Origin: Nocardia arizonensis
Lineage (GTDB): Bacteria > Actinomycetota > Actinomycetes > Mycobacteriales > Mycobacteriaceae
NCBI RefSeq assembly: GCF_001310275.1
Contig: NZ_LGYZ01000116.1
Coordinates: 1-64,000 of the forward strand
Length of the DNA: 64,000 bases
Reading direction: 5' to 3'
The translations under genes were made by a program, and so were the position numbers. The stretch's first letter is position 1. Each line of letters opens with the position of its first letter. Below are positions 8,673 to 16,877 of this stretch, one piece after another. The notes beneath the pieces were generated by a model that saw only the letters and a list, made by a program, of their open reading frames with translations, had not been told where the DNA came from and ran no database searches.

Positions 8673-8969
8673 GTGAACTTCGTGAATGGGTTGACCGGAA
8701 TGATCATGCTCGTGCTGTGGCTGGCGGCGCTCGGCGCGACGATCTTCGCGCTGATTCACGCCATTCGCCAACGGCCCGACGCGTTCACCGCGGTCGACAA
8801 GCAGACCAAGCCGATCTGGCTCGCCATTCTCGGCGTCGCCCTGGTGCTGTTGCTGCTCTCGCCCGCTGGTCTGGGGATGCTCGCCTTCATCGCGATCATC
8901 GCCACCGGCGTCTACCTGGCCGATGTGCGGCCCAAGGTCGACGAGATCCAGCGCGGACCGCGCTGGTAA
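8673..8969 (+). CDS. DUF2516 small membrane protein (Rv0476-like)
   Basis: The 98-residue protein has hydrophobic segments near residues 10-30 and 50-85, with the conserved AIRQRPDAFTAVDKQTKPIW between and LADVRPKVDEIQ at the end, matching Rv0476. The GTG at 8673 was chosen because a TATGAT -10 box lies at 8660-8665, placing the transcript start one base before this codon; the ATG at 8661 falls inside the box. Its position after hbhA is the same as in mycobacteria. The function is unknown. Confidence 0.8.
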   Translation: MNFVNGLTGMIMLVLWLAALGATIFALIHAIRQRPDAFTAVDKQTKPIWLAILGVALVLLLLSPAGLGMLAFIAIIATGVYLADVRPKVDEIQRGPRW

Positions 8970-9049
8970 CTGCCTTTTCGCCCACCGGACTTCTCGTGTG
9001 CGCGCTCGCCTTTTCGGCGTGCTCGCACTAGCTAGCGGCGCCCTTTCGG

Positions 9050-9070
9050 GTTACTGTGTCATTTAGTAAC
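9050..9070. promoter_or_regulatory. inverted repeat, putative operator of the hydrolase gene
   Basis: GTTACT at 9050-9055 and AGTAAC at 9065-9070 form a perfect 6-base inverted repeat with a 9-base spacer, immediately before the AAAGGAG ribosome site of the hydrolase at 9086. The symmetry and position fit a TetR-type operator. The regulator is not identified in the window. Confidence 0.4.
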
Positions 9071-9085
9071 ACAAAGGAGTGTCCG

Positions 9086-10123
9086 ATGCGTGCACTGCCG
9101 CCCGCGTTGGCGGACCTGCCGGAAAAGATCCGGCGGCTGCTCGACCTACACCGCGCCGACCTGCGGTCTCGTATCTACGCGACCGCGGCGCTCAATCCAC
9201 CCGCCGTGCCGCACGAGGTCGTCGCGGTCACCACGGTCGACGGCGCCCGACTGCGGGTGCACGCCTACGGACCCGCGCACGCGCCGGTCGTCGTGCTGGT
9301 GCACGGCTGGACCTGCGCCATCGAATATTGGAACGCCCAGATCAACGCTTTCGCCGGTGAGTACCGCGTCATCGCCTACGACCAGCGCGGACACGGCGAG
9401 AGCGACCGCGGCTCGGCCCCGCTGACCACCGACCTGCTGGCCGACGACCTCGTCGCCGTACTCGACGCGACCCTGCCCGCGGGCGAGCGCGCGGTCCTCG
9501 TCGGCCACAGCCTCGGCGGCATGACCGTGCAGGCGTGGGCGGGCCGCCATCCCGAACAGGTCGCCCGGCGCGCGCACGCGGTGCTGCTCACCAATACCGC
9601 CTCGGACGGGCTCATCGCCGCGACCACCGTCGTCCCGTTCTGCAACCGTCCGCCGCGGTTCGGACTGCGGCTCGTGCTGCCCTATCTCATCGGCCGCCAC
9701 GGACTCGGCGCGCGCATCCTGTTCCCGCCGATTCGGTTGGTGAAATGGGCATTCGCCCGTCAGATCATGTCGCCGGCGGCATCACGCGACCTGGTCGACT
9801 TCAGCATGGCCGTGGTGCGCTCGTGTCCGGCGGCGGTGCGCGCCGCGTTCGGATCGCTGCTCGCGGACCTGGATCTGGGCGAGTCCGCGCGGAATCTGGT
9901 GGTGCCGACCACGATTCTGGCCGGTTCCGCCGACTTCATGACTCCGCCGGTGCATTCCCGGAAATTGGCCGACATGCTGGCCGAGACCGGGTCGCTGGTG
10001 CGTTACGAGGTGCTGGCCACCGGTCATCTCGGCAATGTCGAGATGTACGAGCGCTTCAACGAGGAACTCGCGCGCGTACTCGACGCGGTGTCCGCGACCG
10101 ACGCGGTCGCGGCCGTCTGCTGA
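9086..10123 (+). CDS. alpha/beta-fold hydrolase
   Basis: The 345-residue protein has the alpha/beta hydrolase layout: the HGW oxyanion motif at residues 73-75, DQRGHGES at about 99-106, the nucleophile elbow GHSLGG with Ser142, a late acid in AGSADFMTPP and the histidine in ATGHLGNVE. The AAAGGAG site at 9073 fixes the ATG. Possible activities are esterase, lipase or epoxide hydrolase; the substrate cannot be read. It is convergent with purU, with 14 bases between the stops. Confidence 0.87.
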   Translation: MRALPPALADLPEKIRRLLDLHRADLRSRIYATAALNPPAVPHEVVAVTTVDGARLRVHAYGPAHAPVVVLVHGWTCAIEYWNAQINAFAGEYRVIAYDQRGHGESDRGSAPLTTDLLADDLVAVLDATLPAGERAVLVGHSLGGMTVQAWAGRHPEQVARRAHAVLLTNTASDGLIAATTVVPFCNRPPRFGLRLVLPYLIGRHGLGARILFPPIRLVKWAFARQIMSPAASRDLVDFSMAVVRSCPAAVRAAFGSLLADLDLGESARNLVVPTTILAGSADFMTPPVHSRKLADMLAETGSLVRYEVLATGHLGNVEMYERFNEELARVLDAVSATDAVAAVC

Positions 10124-10137
10124 TCCGCGCGGCCCGC

Positions 10138-11016
10138 TCAGGAGAACACGACGGTGCGCCGCCCGTGCACGAGGACGCGGCCCTCGAGATGCCAGCGCAG
10201 GCCGCGGGCCAGCACGACGCGCTCGATGTCACGGCCCTGGCGGACCATATCGGGCACGTCGTCGGCGTGGTCGATGCGGATGACGTCCTGTTCGATGATG
10301 GGGCCCGCGTCCAGTTCCGGGGTCACGTAGTGGCAGGTCGCGCCGATCAGCTTGACGCCGCGGGCGAACGCCTGGTGGTAGGGGCGCGCGCCGACGAACG
10401 ACGGCAGGAAGCTGTGGTGGATATTGATGGCCCGCCCGGCCCAGTGCTCGCACAGTCGCGCGGGCAGCACCTGCATGAAGCGGGCCAGCACCACCGCGTC
10501 CGGGTCGTGCGCGTCGACCAGGGCGCGCACCTGCTCGAAGGCCGGGCCGCGTTCGGCCGGGTCCTTGGGGAACGGCACGTGATGGAATTTCACGCCGTGC
10601 GCCGCCGCCATTTCGCCCAGGTCGGGATGGTTGCCGATGACGGCTTCGATGGTGGCGGGCAGTTCCCCGCTCGCGGCCCGGCCGAGTAGGTCGTGCAGGC
10701 AGTGGCCGTCACGGCTGACCAGTAGCACCGCGCGTCGTCGCCGCGCCGAGTCGAGCACCTGCCATTCGGTATCCGAGCCGAGTTCGTCTGCCACCGCGGC
10801 GAAACGGTCGTGCAGTTCGGTCGGGCCGAACGGCACGGTCGCGGCCGCGATGGCCTGGCGGGTGAAGAACCAGCCGGTCTCGGCGTCGGAATGGTAGCCG
10901 GCCTCCACGATCGAGCCGCCGAATTCGGCGATGAACGAGCTGATCCTGGCGATGATGCCGGGTCGGTCCGGGCAGCCGAGGGTCAGCACGTAGCGGCGGT
11001 CACGGGGGTCACTCAT
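10138..11016 (-). CDS. purU: formyltetrahydrofolate deformylase
   Basis: The 292-residue protein has an N-terminal ACT domain (LTLGCPDRPGIIARISSFI, residues about 11-29) and a C-terminal formyltransferase-type domain with INIHHSFLPSFVGARPYHQA and the GATCHYVTPELDAGPII motif. PurU hydrolyses 10-formyl-THF to THF and formate, balancing one-carbon pools. The length is normal for the family (about 280-300). The ATG lies exactly 12 bases after the start of a GACAAT box on the minus strand, so the mRNA may be leaderless. Confidence 0.93.
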   Translation of the reverse strand: MSDPRDRRYVLTLGCPDRPGIIARISSFIAEFGGSIVEAGYHSDAETGWFFTRQAIAAATVPFGPTELHDRFAAVADELGSDTEWQVLDSARRRRAVLLVSRDGHCLHDLLGRAASGELPATIEAVIGNHPDLGEMAAAHGVKFHHVPFPKDPAERGPAFEQVRALVDAHDPDAVVLARFMQVLPARLCEHWAGRAINIHHSFLPSFVGARPYHQAFARGVKLIGATCHYVTPELDAGPIIEQDVIRIDHADDVPDMVRQGRDIERVVLARGLRWHLEGRVLVHGRRTVVFS

Positions 11017-11072
11017 CCGACCATTGTCCCAGGCGGGTTGCGGGGGATATGCCGGGGTCGGGGGCGGGCAGG

Positions 11073-11606
11073 CTAGCGGCGGTAGAAGGGTTCGGCGTAG
11101 TGGAATTCACCGGTGATCTGCGTCTCGTAGGCCGTGAGCGGTCGCACCTGGAAATGGGTGACCCATCCAGGATTGTCGGGGACGATGCCGAGCCGGGCCG
11201 CGGGCACGAAGCCGAAGCGCGGGTAGTAGTCGAGGCTGCCGAGCACGCCGACCAGCGGTTCGTCCAACGCGTCGGCGGCGCCGAGCGCGGCGTGCATGAG
11301 CGCCGAACCGAAGCCCTCGCCTTGGTGGTCGGCCATTACGCCGATCGGACCGAGCGCGAGCACCGGGAAGGGGCCGACGGTGGCGCGGGTAAGGCAGACG
11401 TGGCCGACCACGGTGTCGAATTCGATGGCGACCAGTGACAGGGTGGGTATCCAGCCCGCGTCGCCGCGCAGCCGCTCGACCAGGTCGACCTCGGCCGGAT
11501 CGACCGCCGCGCCCGGCCGCCCGCCGGCGAGGCGCGGGGCGAACGCACTGCGGTGCACCTCGGCGACGGCGGGCGCGTCGTCGGCGCGTTCGCGGCGGAT
11601 CAGCAC
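11073..11606 (-). CDS. GNAT-family N-acetyltransferase
   Basis: The 177-residue protein begins VLIRRERADDAPAVAEVHRS and carries the acetyl-CoA loop as LGPIGVMADHQGEGFGSALM, plus GSLDYYPRFGFVPAARLGI, common in YhbS-like GNAT enzymes. The GTG at 11606 was chosen since GGAG lies 8 bases upstream and the alignment-like start of the family (IRRE...DA) falls here. The acceptor substrate is unknown. It is divergent from deoC. Confidence 0.85.
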   Translation of the reverse strand: MLIRRERADDAPAVAEVHRSAFAPRLAGGRPGAAVDPAEVDLVERLRGDAGWIPTLSLVAIEFDTVVGHVCLTRATVGPFPVLALGPIGVMADHQGEGFGSALMHAALGAADALDEPLVGVLGSLDYYPRFGFVPAARLGIVPDNPGWVTHFQVRPLTAYETQITGEFHYAEPFYRR

Positions 11607-11730
11607 GGTGTGGTCTCCTCCCGACGGCCGGACATCACGGTGTCCGGTCATCCACCGGCGTGTCCGAGTCTGGTCGAAGAGGCGGAGGCGCGCAATGGAA
11701 TTCGCCGCGGGTATGCCAGACTCTCACCTC

Positions 11731-12402
11731 ATGGCAGACTTCGCGCCACCGACCCGTTCCGACGTGGCCGCGCTCATCGACCACACCCTGCTCGCGCCCG
11801 AGGCGACCCGCGCCGATGTGGACGCGTTGGTGGCCGAGGCGCGCGATCTCGGTGTCTACGCGATCTGCGTCTCGCCGTCCATGCTGCCGGTGCGCGCGCC
11901 CGGCCTGGTGGTCGCCACGGTGGCGGGATTCCCCTCCGGTAAACATCATTCGTTGGTCAAGGGCGCCGAGGCCCGGCTGGCGGTGGATCAGGGCGCGGCC
12001 GAGGTCGATATGGTCATCGACGTCGGGGCGGCACTGGCGGGCGACTACACCGCGGTGCTCGCAGATATCGTCACCGTGCGCGAGGCGGTCGCCGATCGCG
12101 CGGTGCTGAAGGTGATCATCGAATCGGCGGCGCTGCCCGACGCCGCGATCGTCGAGGCGTGCCGCGCCGCCGAACGCGCGGGCGCGGATTTCGTCAAGAC
12201 CTCCACCGGATTCCATCCCGCGGGCGGGGCGAGCGCGCACGCGGTGCGCTTGATGGCCGACACCGTTGGCGGTCGGCTCGGGGTGAAGGCCAGCGGCGGA
12301 ATCCGTACCGCGGAGGCCGCCGCGCAGATGATCGCGGCGGGTGCGACCCGGCTCGGCCTGTCGAAGTCGCGCGCGGTACTGGCGGGCTTCCCGGACGCCT
12401 AG
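11731..12402 (+). CDS. deoC: deoxyribose-phosphate aldolase
   Basis: The 223-residue class I aldolase converts 2-deoxyribose 5-phosphate to glyceraldehyde 3-phosphate and acetaldehyde. VKTSTGFHPAGGAS contains the Schiff-base lysine, and LGVKASGGIRT contains the second conserved lysine; VDMVIDVGA is the early conserved block. The ATG at 11731 (MADFAPPTRSDVAALIDHTL) was chosen on protein alignment grounds; in-frame ATGs at 11695 and 11713 are possible. A CAGACT box at 11717 would start the mRNA 2 bases before this ATG. Confidence 0.93.
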   Translation: MADFAPPTRSDVAALIDHTLLAPEATRADVDALVAEARDLGVYAICVSPSMLPVRAPGLVVATVAGFPSGKHHSLVKGAEARLAVDQGAAEVDMVIDVGAALAGDYTAVLADIVTVREAVADRAVLKVIIESAALPDAAIVEACRAAERAGADFVKTSTGFHPAGGASAHAVRLMADTVGGRLGVKASGGIRTAEAAAQMIAAGATRLGLSKSRAVLAGFPDA

Positions 12403-12408
12403 GCGACC

Positions 12409-13131
12409 TCAGCAGCTCAGTTGCTTGTCGGGTTCGGCCGCGGGCAGTTCGGTGTACCCGCCCGCCAATTTCACGTCGATACCCGAATCGGTCACCTTGA
12501 TCTCGGTCGGCTTCAGACCCATCGGATAGCTCTGCAAACTCTGCGAGAAGATGTCGACGATGCCCTGCACCAGATCGGTCGGCAGGCCCATTCCCAGCAG
12601 TTGCGCGGACTTGGTTTCCACGGTGACCGCGCCATTGCGCACCATCGGCTGCACCTGCAACTGGGCCAGTCCGCCGAGCACGTCCAGGGTCAGCATGCCG
12701 CTGGAGGCGGTGGACTTCACCCCGGTGACCAGGCCGCCGAGCGTTTCCCGGATGCCGTCGTTGCTCCAGGTGACATCCGCCGACGAACTGCCGACCGTGC
12801 CGCCGCCGTCGTCGTTCATCATCAGGTCGTTGAACTCGGCGTGGACGACCATGCCCACCGCGGGCCCGAACTTGTCGCCTTCGCTTTGCACCGTGACCGA
12901 GGACAGTTTGCCGTCGATCCAGGTCACCAACAGCGGCTTGGCGCCGAAGCCGACGTCGATGGTCGATCCCATCTCCTGTTCGAACTGCTTGCTGATGCAG
13001 TCGGCCATCCGATTTCTCGCGTATGCCTCCCCGCCGATCAACGCTCCGGCGAGCAGGGTCGCGACCACGGCGAGCGCGATCACCAGTGTGCGTCGGCTTA
13101 CCCGCGCGGTGACGGGGGGCTTCGTAGTCAT
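12409..13131 (-). CDS. DUF2993 family membrane-anchored protein (Rv0479c-like)
   Basis: The 240-residue protein has a short basic N-terminus, one membrane segment (TLVIALAVVATLLAGALIGG, about residues 15-34), then an exported beta-rich domain with conserved C in MADCISKQFEQEMGS and a C-terminal SC. The two cysteines may form a disulfide. DUF2993 proteins have a lipid-binding tubular fold in some relatives. It is convergent with deoC, only 6 bases between stops. The function is unknown. Confidence 0.82.
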   Translation of the reverse strand: MTTKPPVTARVSRRTLVIALAVVATLLAGALIGGEAYARNRMADCISKQFEQEMGSTIDVGFGAKPLLVTWIDGKLSSVTVQSEGDKFGPAVGMVVHAEFNDLMMNDDGGGTVGSSSADVTWSNDGIRETLGGLVTGVKSTASSGMLTLDVLGGLAQLQVQPMVRNGAVTVETKSAQLLGMGLPTDLVQGIVDIFSQSLQSYPMGLKPTEIKVTDSGIDVKLAGGYTELPAAEPDKQLSC

Positions 13132-13215
13132 GCGGCCGATTCTTCCGCATGATTCTGTGCCCGTTCTGTGGTGTCGGTGAGGGCCGCATTTGTGACATGC
13201 CGCACAGGGCACGGG

Positions 13216-13221
13216 TAGCCT
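13216..13221 (+). promoter_or_regulatory. -10 box of leaderless AbiEi-like transcript
   Basis: TAGCCT begins exactly 12 bases before the ATG at 13228, placing the +1 on the start codon. No ribosome site is present upstream, which agrees with a leaderless mRNA. Confidence 0.55.
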
Positions 13222-13227
13222 GGGAAC

Positions 13228-13836
13228 ATGGCTGGCGACGCGGCGGGCCGCGCGTACGACACCGTTGACCACGGTTGGCGTGTGCTGCGGCGGCTGGCCG
13301 GGCGACACGCCGGATTCTTCACCACTCGCCAGGTACTGCGCACCGGATGCGAGACCCGCGTGCGCGCCGGGCTCGGCGAGGGCACGGTCACCAGGGCGGG
13401 CGTCGGATTGCTGCGCCTGGCCGAATGGCCCGCCGGACCGCTCGACGAATACGCCATGTGGGCCGCCTGGTTCGACGGCGCGGCCGCGGTCTCGCACCAG
13501 AGCGCCGCCGAACTGCACGGCATCGGACGCCTGCGCCCGCACTTCCTGCACATATCGGTCAGCAAGGGCCGACCGCCGGTCACCCCGCGACTCGTGGTCC
13601 TGCGCCGGTCGCTGGCGGGTATCGACGTGGAATCGGCCGGCCCCTTCCTGGTCACGACCCCCGTGCGGACCGTGCTCGACCTCGCCGAATCCGAGATCGG
13701 ACAGAACGCGCTCGACGAGGTGGTCGCCGACGCGGTCGCCATCGACCGCTGCGCGGGCGAGGAGATCCGCAGCGCAGGCAGCCGGTCAGACGCGCGCGCC
13801 GCCGCCCGGATCGAACGCGCCCTCACCGCGCTCTGA
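13228..13836 (+). CDS. AbiEi-like antitoxin-domain protein
   Basis: The 202-residue protein has an N-terminal winged-helix-like region (HAGFFTTRQVLRTGCETRVR) followed by the AAAVSHQSAAELHGIGRL block and a HISVSKGR/VLRRS domain, the layout of type IV toxin-antitoxin AbiEi antitoxins. No AbiEii nucleotidyltransferase toxin lies next to it; the neighbour is a methyltransferase on the other strand whose 3' end overlaps it by 51 bases. It may be a solitary DNA-binding regulator. A TAGCCT box implies a leaderless transcript from this ATG. Confidence 0.75.
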   Translation: MAGDAAGRAYDTVDHGWRVLRRLAGRHAGFFTTRQVLRTGCETRVRAGLGEGTVTRAGVGLLRLAEWPAGPLDEYAMWAAWFDGAAAVSHQSAAELHGIGRLRPHFLHISVSKGRPPVTPRLVVLRRSLAGIDVESAGPFLVTTPVRTVLDLAESEIGQNALDEVVADAVAIDRCAGEEIRSAGSRSDARAAARIERALTAL

Positions 13837-14643
13837 CAGCGGACCCGACGCGGGCGCGACGCACGACCACGGCACCGAAAGCACGCAATCGCGCATCCGC
13901 CTGCGGTACACACGCACCGGGAATCCCTCGCCCCGCAAGTGGTCGAGCGCCGACCGCCACCGCACCCGCGGCCCGAAGGCAGCCAACGGCGCGGCGCGCG
14001 CCCACGCGCGATCCGCGGCGACCAGCAGTTCGTGCACCGGTTCGCCCGTCACATTGCGGTGGATCAGCGCCTTCGGCAGGCGTTCGGCCACATCCGAGGG
14101 ACGCTCCACGGTGAACGGGTCCCACGCAAGGGTCAGCGACCGCGGCCCCGACCGGTCGAGCAGCACCCACGCGCACCGGCGGCCCAACTCGTCGCACGTG
14201 CCGTCGACCATCAGGCCGCGTTCGGCCACGCCCGACAGCACCGTCGCCCAGGCATCCGGTACCGCCGCCTCCGGGTATTGGCGTAGGACATTGAAGGCGC
14301 GCACGAGCACCGGGCGCAGTCCCGCCAACTCGAAACCGCCGCGTGCGAAACCCACCCCGTCGCGATCCGCGACCACCCGTTCGGGATCGATCTCGAGGCC
14401 GACCACCCGCACATCGGGTCGCACCGACCGCAACCGCGACGCCAACTCGAACGTCGTCCACGGACTCGCCCCGTACCCGAGATCGACCACCAGCGGATCG
14501 GTCGCCTCCAGTAACCGTTCCCGCACCAGGTCTTCGTGCATCAGCCTGCGATCGCTGCGCCGTAACCGGTTCACACCGGTCGTGCCGCGCGTGATGACGC
14601 CGACCGGACGATTCAGGCGGTCGGATTTCGCTCTTCCAGCCAC
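13786..14643 (-). CDS. SAM-dependent methyltransferase-like protein
   Basis: The 285-residue protein shows a class I methyltransferase start (PLVVDLGYGASPWTTFELA, residues about 50-68) and an acidic strand end (VRVVGLEIDPERV). Later sequence (DELGRRCAWVLLDRSGPRSL, RWRSALDHLRGEGF) is conserved-looking but not one I can assign. The start overlaps the DUF2505 gene by 31 bases, so an internal start such as ATG 14541 is possible. Its 3' end overlaps the AbiEi-like gene tail to tail. Confidence 0.75.
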   Translation of the reverse strand: MAGRAKSDRLNRPVGVITRGTTGVNRLRRSDRRLMHEDLVRERLLEATDPLVVDLGYGASPWTTFELASRLRSVRPDVRVVGLEIDPERVVADRDGVGFARGGFELAGLRPVLVRAFNVLRQYPEAAVPDAWATVLSGVAERGLMVDGTCDELGRRCAWVLLDRSGPRSLTLAWDPFTVERPSDVAERLPKALIHRNVTGEPVHELLVAADRAWARAAPLAAFGPRVRWRSALDHLRGEGFPVRVYRRRMRDCVLSVPWSCVAPASGPLSERGEGAFDPGGGARV

Positions 14644-15131
14644 CGCACCGTCTCTTCTGCCTCGGCACGGAACAGGTCGACCAGATTCACCAACATCAAC
14701 TGCTCGAGGCGAGGCCCGACCATTGGGATGTAGACCTTCGCCTCCGAGGAGAAACGCGTGGTGCAGCCGGTCTCGGTCGGGAACAGCCGGATCGAACCGC
14801 CGAGACTGCCCGGACCCGCCGGAATCGAGGCCGAGAACTTGCCGAGTGTCTCGGCCTCGTCGAATGGGCCCCAGCTCTCCTTGCGGGTGATCACCATGTC
14901 CTTGCGCATCACCGTCTGCGCGATCTCGGGCAGCATCTCCCGCGGCAGGATGTGGTGCAGCACGACCTCGATGCCCGCATCGCTCGCCTCGACGCTGACG
15001 ACCTCGTTACCCGGGGTGTATTTGCCCATCTCGGCGATCCGGGCCTCCCAGTAACCGGGGGTCGACAACGCCTCGTACAGCTCCTTGGTGCTGTGGAGCG
15101 GATAGCGTGCGGAATAGTCGAGTCGGCGCAT
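14613..15131 (-). CDS. DUF2505 domain protein, paralogue A
   Basis: The 172-residue protein begins RRLDYSARYPLHSTKELYEA and contains YWEARIAEMG and a late TRFSSEAKVYIPMVG block. This is the SRPBCC-like DUF2505 family that includes Rv0481c next to murB in M. tuberculosis. Such proteins form a hydrophobic-pocket fold and may bind a lipid-like ligand. A second member lies 46 bases upstream on the same strand; the two probably arose by duplication. Confidence 0.82.
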   Translation of the reverse strand: MRRLDYSARYPLHSTKELYEALSTPGYWEARIAEMGKYTPGNEVVSVEASDAGIEVVLHHILPREMLPEIAQTVMRKDMVITRKESWGPFDEAETLGKFSASIPAGPGSLGGSIRLFPTETGCTTRFSSEAKVYIPMVGPRLEQLMLVNLVDLFRAEAEETVRWLEERNPTA

Positions 15132-15177
15132 GGGGTGTCATTTTGCCGTGCCCGCGGGCACGGCAGCAGGTCGCCCC

Positions 15178-15669
15178 CTATGACTTGTTGTCGGTGAGCC
15201 AGGTATTGGTGAACTCTTCCTCGTTGCCGAGCAGTTCGGTGAGGCGTTCCCGAATGGCCGCCTCGATCTTGCCGCCGAAGAGTGGGACCTTGACTTCGAT
15301 GGTTCCCGCGACCGTCGCGGTGGCCGAGGTGGCGTCGCCGGTGAGCTCGACCGTGCCGCGGATCTCGGCGGGGGCTCCTTCGACGCGGGCGACGAAGGTG
15401 GCGGTGGTGACGGTCCAGGACTCGGACCGGGGAATGATCAGATCACCGGGGCGGACCGCGGTGATGGCGGAGGGCAGCAGCTCGGCCGAGATGGCCTGCA
15501 CCATGTCGATATGCACACGGTCGCCGTCGACGGCGACCTTCTCCAGTCGCGCACCGGGTCCGCCGACCTCGGCGATGCGGTCCTGCCAATATTGTTCGTC
15601 GGCGATCGCCGCGCGTACCGCCTCGACCGAATGGATGTAGCGGGCCGTGAACGCCAAGGGTGTTGCCAT
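15178..15669 (-). CDS. DUF2505 domain protein, paralogue B (Rv0481c-like)
   Basis: The 163-residue protein starts MATPLAFTARYIHSVEAVRA, has QYWQDRIAEVGGPGARLEKV and a C-terminal VKVPLFGGKIEAAIRERL, closely matching the Rv0481c pattern. It is divergent from murB, as in mycobacteria. Its TAGCGT -10 box (15678-15683, minus strand) shares two bases with the murB -10 box, so the two promoters overlap back to back. Confidence 0.85.
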   Translation of the reverse strand: MATPLAFTARYIHSVEAVRAAIADEQYWQDRIAEVGGPGARLEKVAVDGDRVHIDMVQAISAELLPSAITAVRPGDLIIPRSESWTVTTATFVARVEGAPAEIRGTVELTGDATSATATVAGTIEVKVPLFGGKIEAAIRERLTELLGNEEEFTNTWLTDNKS

Positions 15670-15677
15670 GATCGGAC

Positions 15678-15687
15678 ACGCTACCGT
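15678..15687. promoter_or_regulatory. overlapping divergent -10 boxes of murB and DUF2505 gene
   Basis: The ten bases ACGCTACCGT contain TACCGT on the plus strand (15682-15687) and TAGCGT on the minus strand (complement of 15678-15683), sharing the central TA. The plus-strand box starts exactly 12 bases before the murB GTG; the minus-strand box puts its transcript start two bases before the DUF2505 ATG. Confidence 0.65.
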
Positions 15688-15693
15688 CTGATT

Positions 15694-16800
15694 GTGCGAA
15701 CTTCTCGGGTGGTGTCGTCGGACATGGTGCGCGATCTGCTGGTCGAAACGGGGGCGGTGCTGCGCCCTGACGTGCCGCTCGCGGAGTTGACGACGCTGCG
15801 GGTCGGCGGGCCCGCGACGGTGGCCGAATGCGATTCGACCGCCGCGCTGGTCGCGACGGTGCGTGCCCTCGACGCGGCCGAGGTCCCCACGCTGATCCTC
15901 GCGGGCGGGTCCAATCTGCTGATCGGCGACGACGGGTTCGACGGCGTGGTGGTGCGGGTCGCCACCTCGCGGGTGCGGATCGACGCGGATGGTGTGCTCG
16001 CGGAGGCGGGCGCGGTGTGGGACACGGTGGTCGCGGAAACGGTCGCTGCGGGCTTCGGCGGGCTCGAATGTCTGTCGGGTATCCCGGGATCGGCGGGCGC
16101 GACCCCGGTGCAGAACGTCGGCGCCTACGGCGTCGAGGTGGCGGCGCTGCTGCGCCGGGTGCGGCTGCTCGATCGCGTCGAGGGGACCGTCCGCTGGGCC
16201 GAACCGGGTGAGCTCGGTTTCGGCTACCGCACGAGCGTGCTCAAACACCGCGACGACGCTCTCGTGCTCGAGGTGGAATTCGCCCTCGACCCGTCGGGGC
16301 GCAGTGCGCCGCTGCGCTACCGCGAACTCGCGGGCGGCCTTGGCGCGCGCGACGGTGACACCCGTCCCGCCGCGGATGTGCGCGCCGAAGTGCTGCGGCT
16401 GCGGGCGGGCAAGGGCATGGTGCTCGATCCCGCCGATCACGACACCTGGAGCGCGGGCTCGTTCTTCACCAATCCGGTGGTGTCGGCCGAGCGGGCCGAG
16501 GAGGTCCGCGCGGCCGTGCTCGCCCATGTGGGAGAGGTCACGATCCCGACATATCCCGACCCGAACGGGGTGAAGTTCTCGGCCGGCTGGCTCATCGAGC
16601 GCGCCGGATTCGCCAAGGGTTATCCCGGACCGCCCGCGCGGGCCACGCTGTCGACGAAACACACACTGGCACTGACGAATCGGGGTGAGGCCCGGGCGGA
16701 AGACCTCGTGTCGCTGGCCCGCACGGTGCGCGCGGGCGTGGCCGAGAGATTCGGCATCGTCCTGGAACCGGAGCCGGTGTTGGTCGGAATCACCCTCTGA
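15694..16800 (+). CDS. murB: UDP-N-acetylenolpyruvoylglucosamine reductase
   Basis: The 368-residue cytosolic flavoenzyme reduces UDP-GlcNAc-enolpyruvate to UDP-MurNAc for peptidoglycan. Seen are the FAD-binding block (TLRVGGPATVAE, then LAGGSNLLIGDDGFDGVVV), LSGIPGSAGATPVQNVGAYG, and the catalytic serine in WSAGSFFTNPVV. The GTG start at 15694 is favoured over ATG 15724 because a TACCGT -10 box lies exactly 12 bases upstream and neither codon has a ribosome site. It is followed by the L,D-transpeptidase gene, another cell-wall enzyme. Confidence 0.93.
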   Translation: MRTSRVVSSDMVRDLLVETGAVLRPDVPLAELTTLRVGGPATVAECDSTAALVATVRALDAAEVPTLILAGGSNLLIGDDGFDGVVVRVATSRVRIDADGVLAEAGAVWDTVVAETVAAGFGGLECLSGIPGSAGATPVQNVGAYGVEVAALLRRVRLLDRVEGTVRWAEPGELGFGYRTSVLKHRDDALVLEVEFALDPSGRSAPLRYRELAGGLGARDGDTRPAADVRAEVLRLRAGKGMVLDPADHDTWSAGSFFTNPVVSAERAEEVRAAVLAHVGEVTIPTYPDPNGVKFSAGWLIERAGFAKGYPGPPARATLSTKHTLALTNRGEARAEDLVSLARTVRAGVAERFGIVLEPEPVLVGITL

Positions 16801-16877
16801 CCGCCGAGCCCGGCGAAAGGGACGACACGATCTCGCCTTATCCGCAAGGTCGTTCGCCGCGCGTAGATTCGTAAGAT

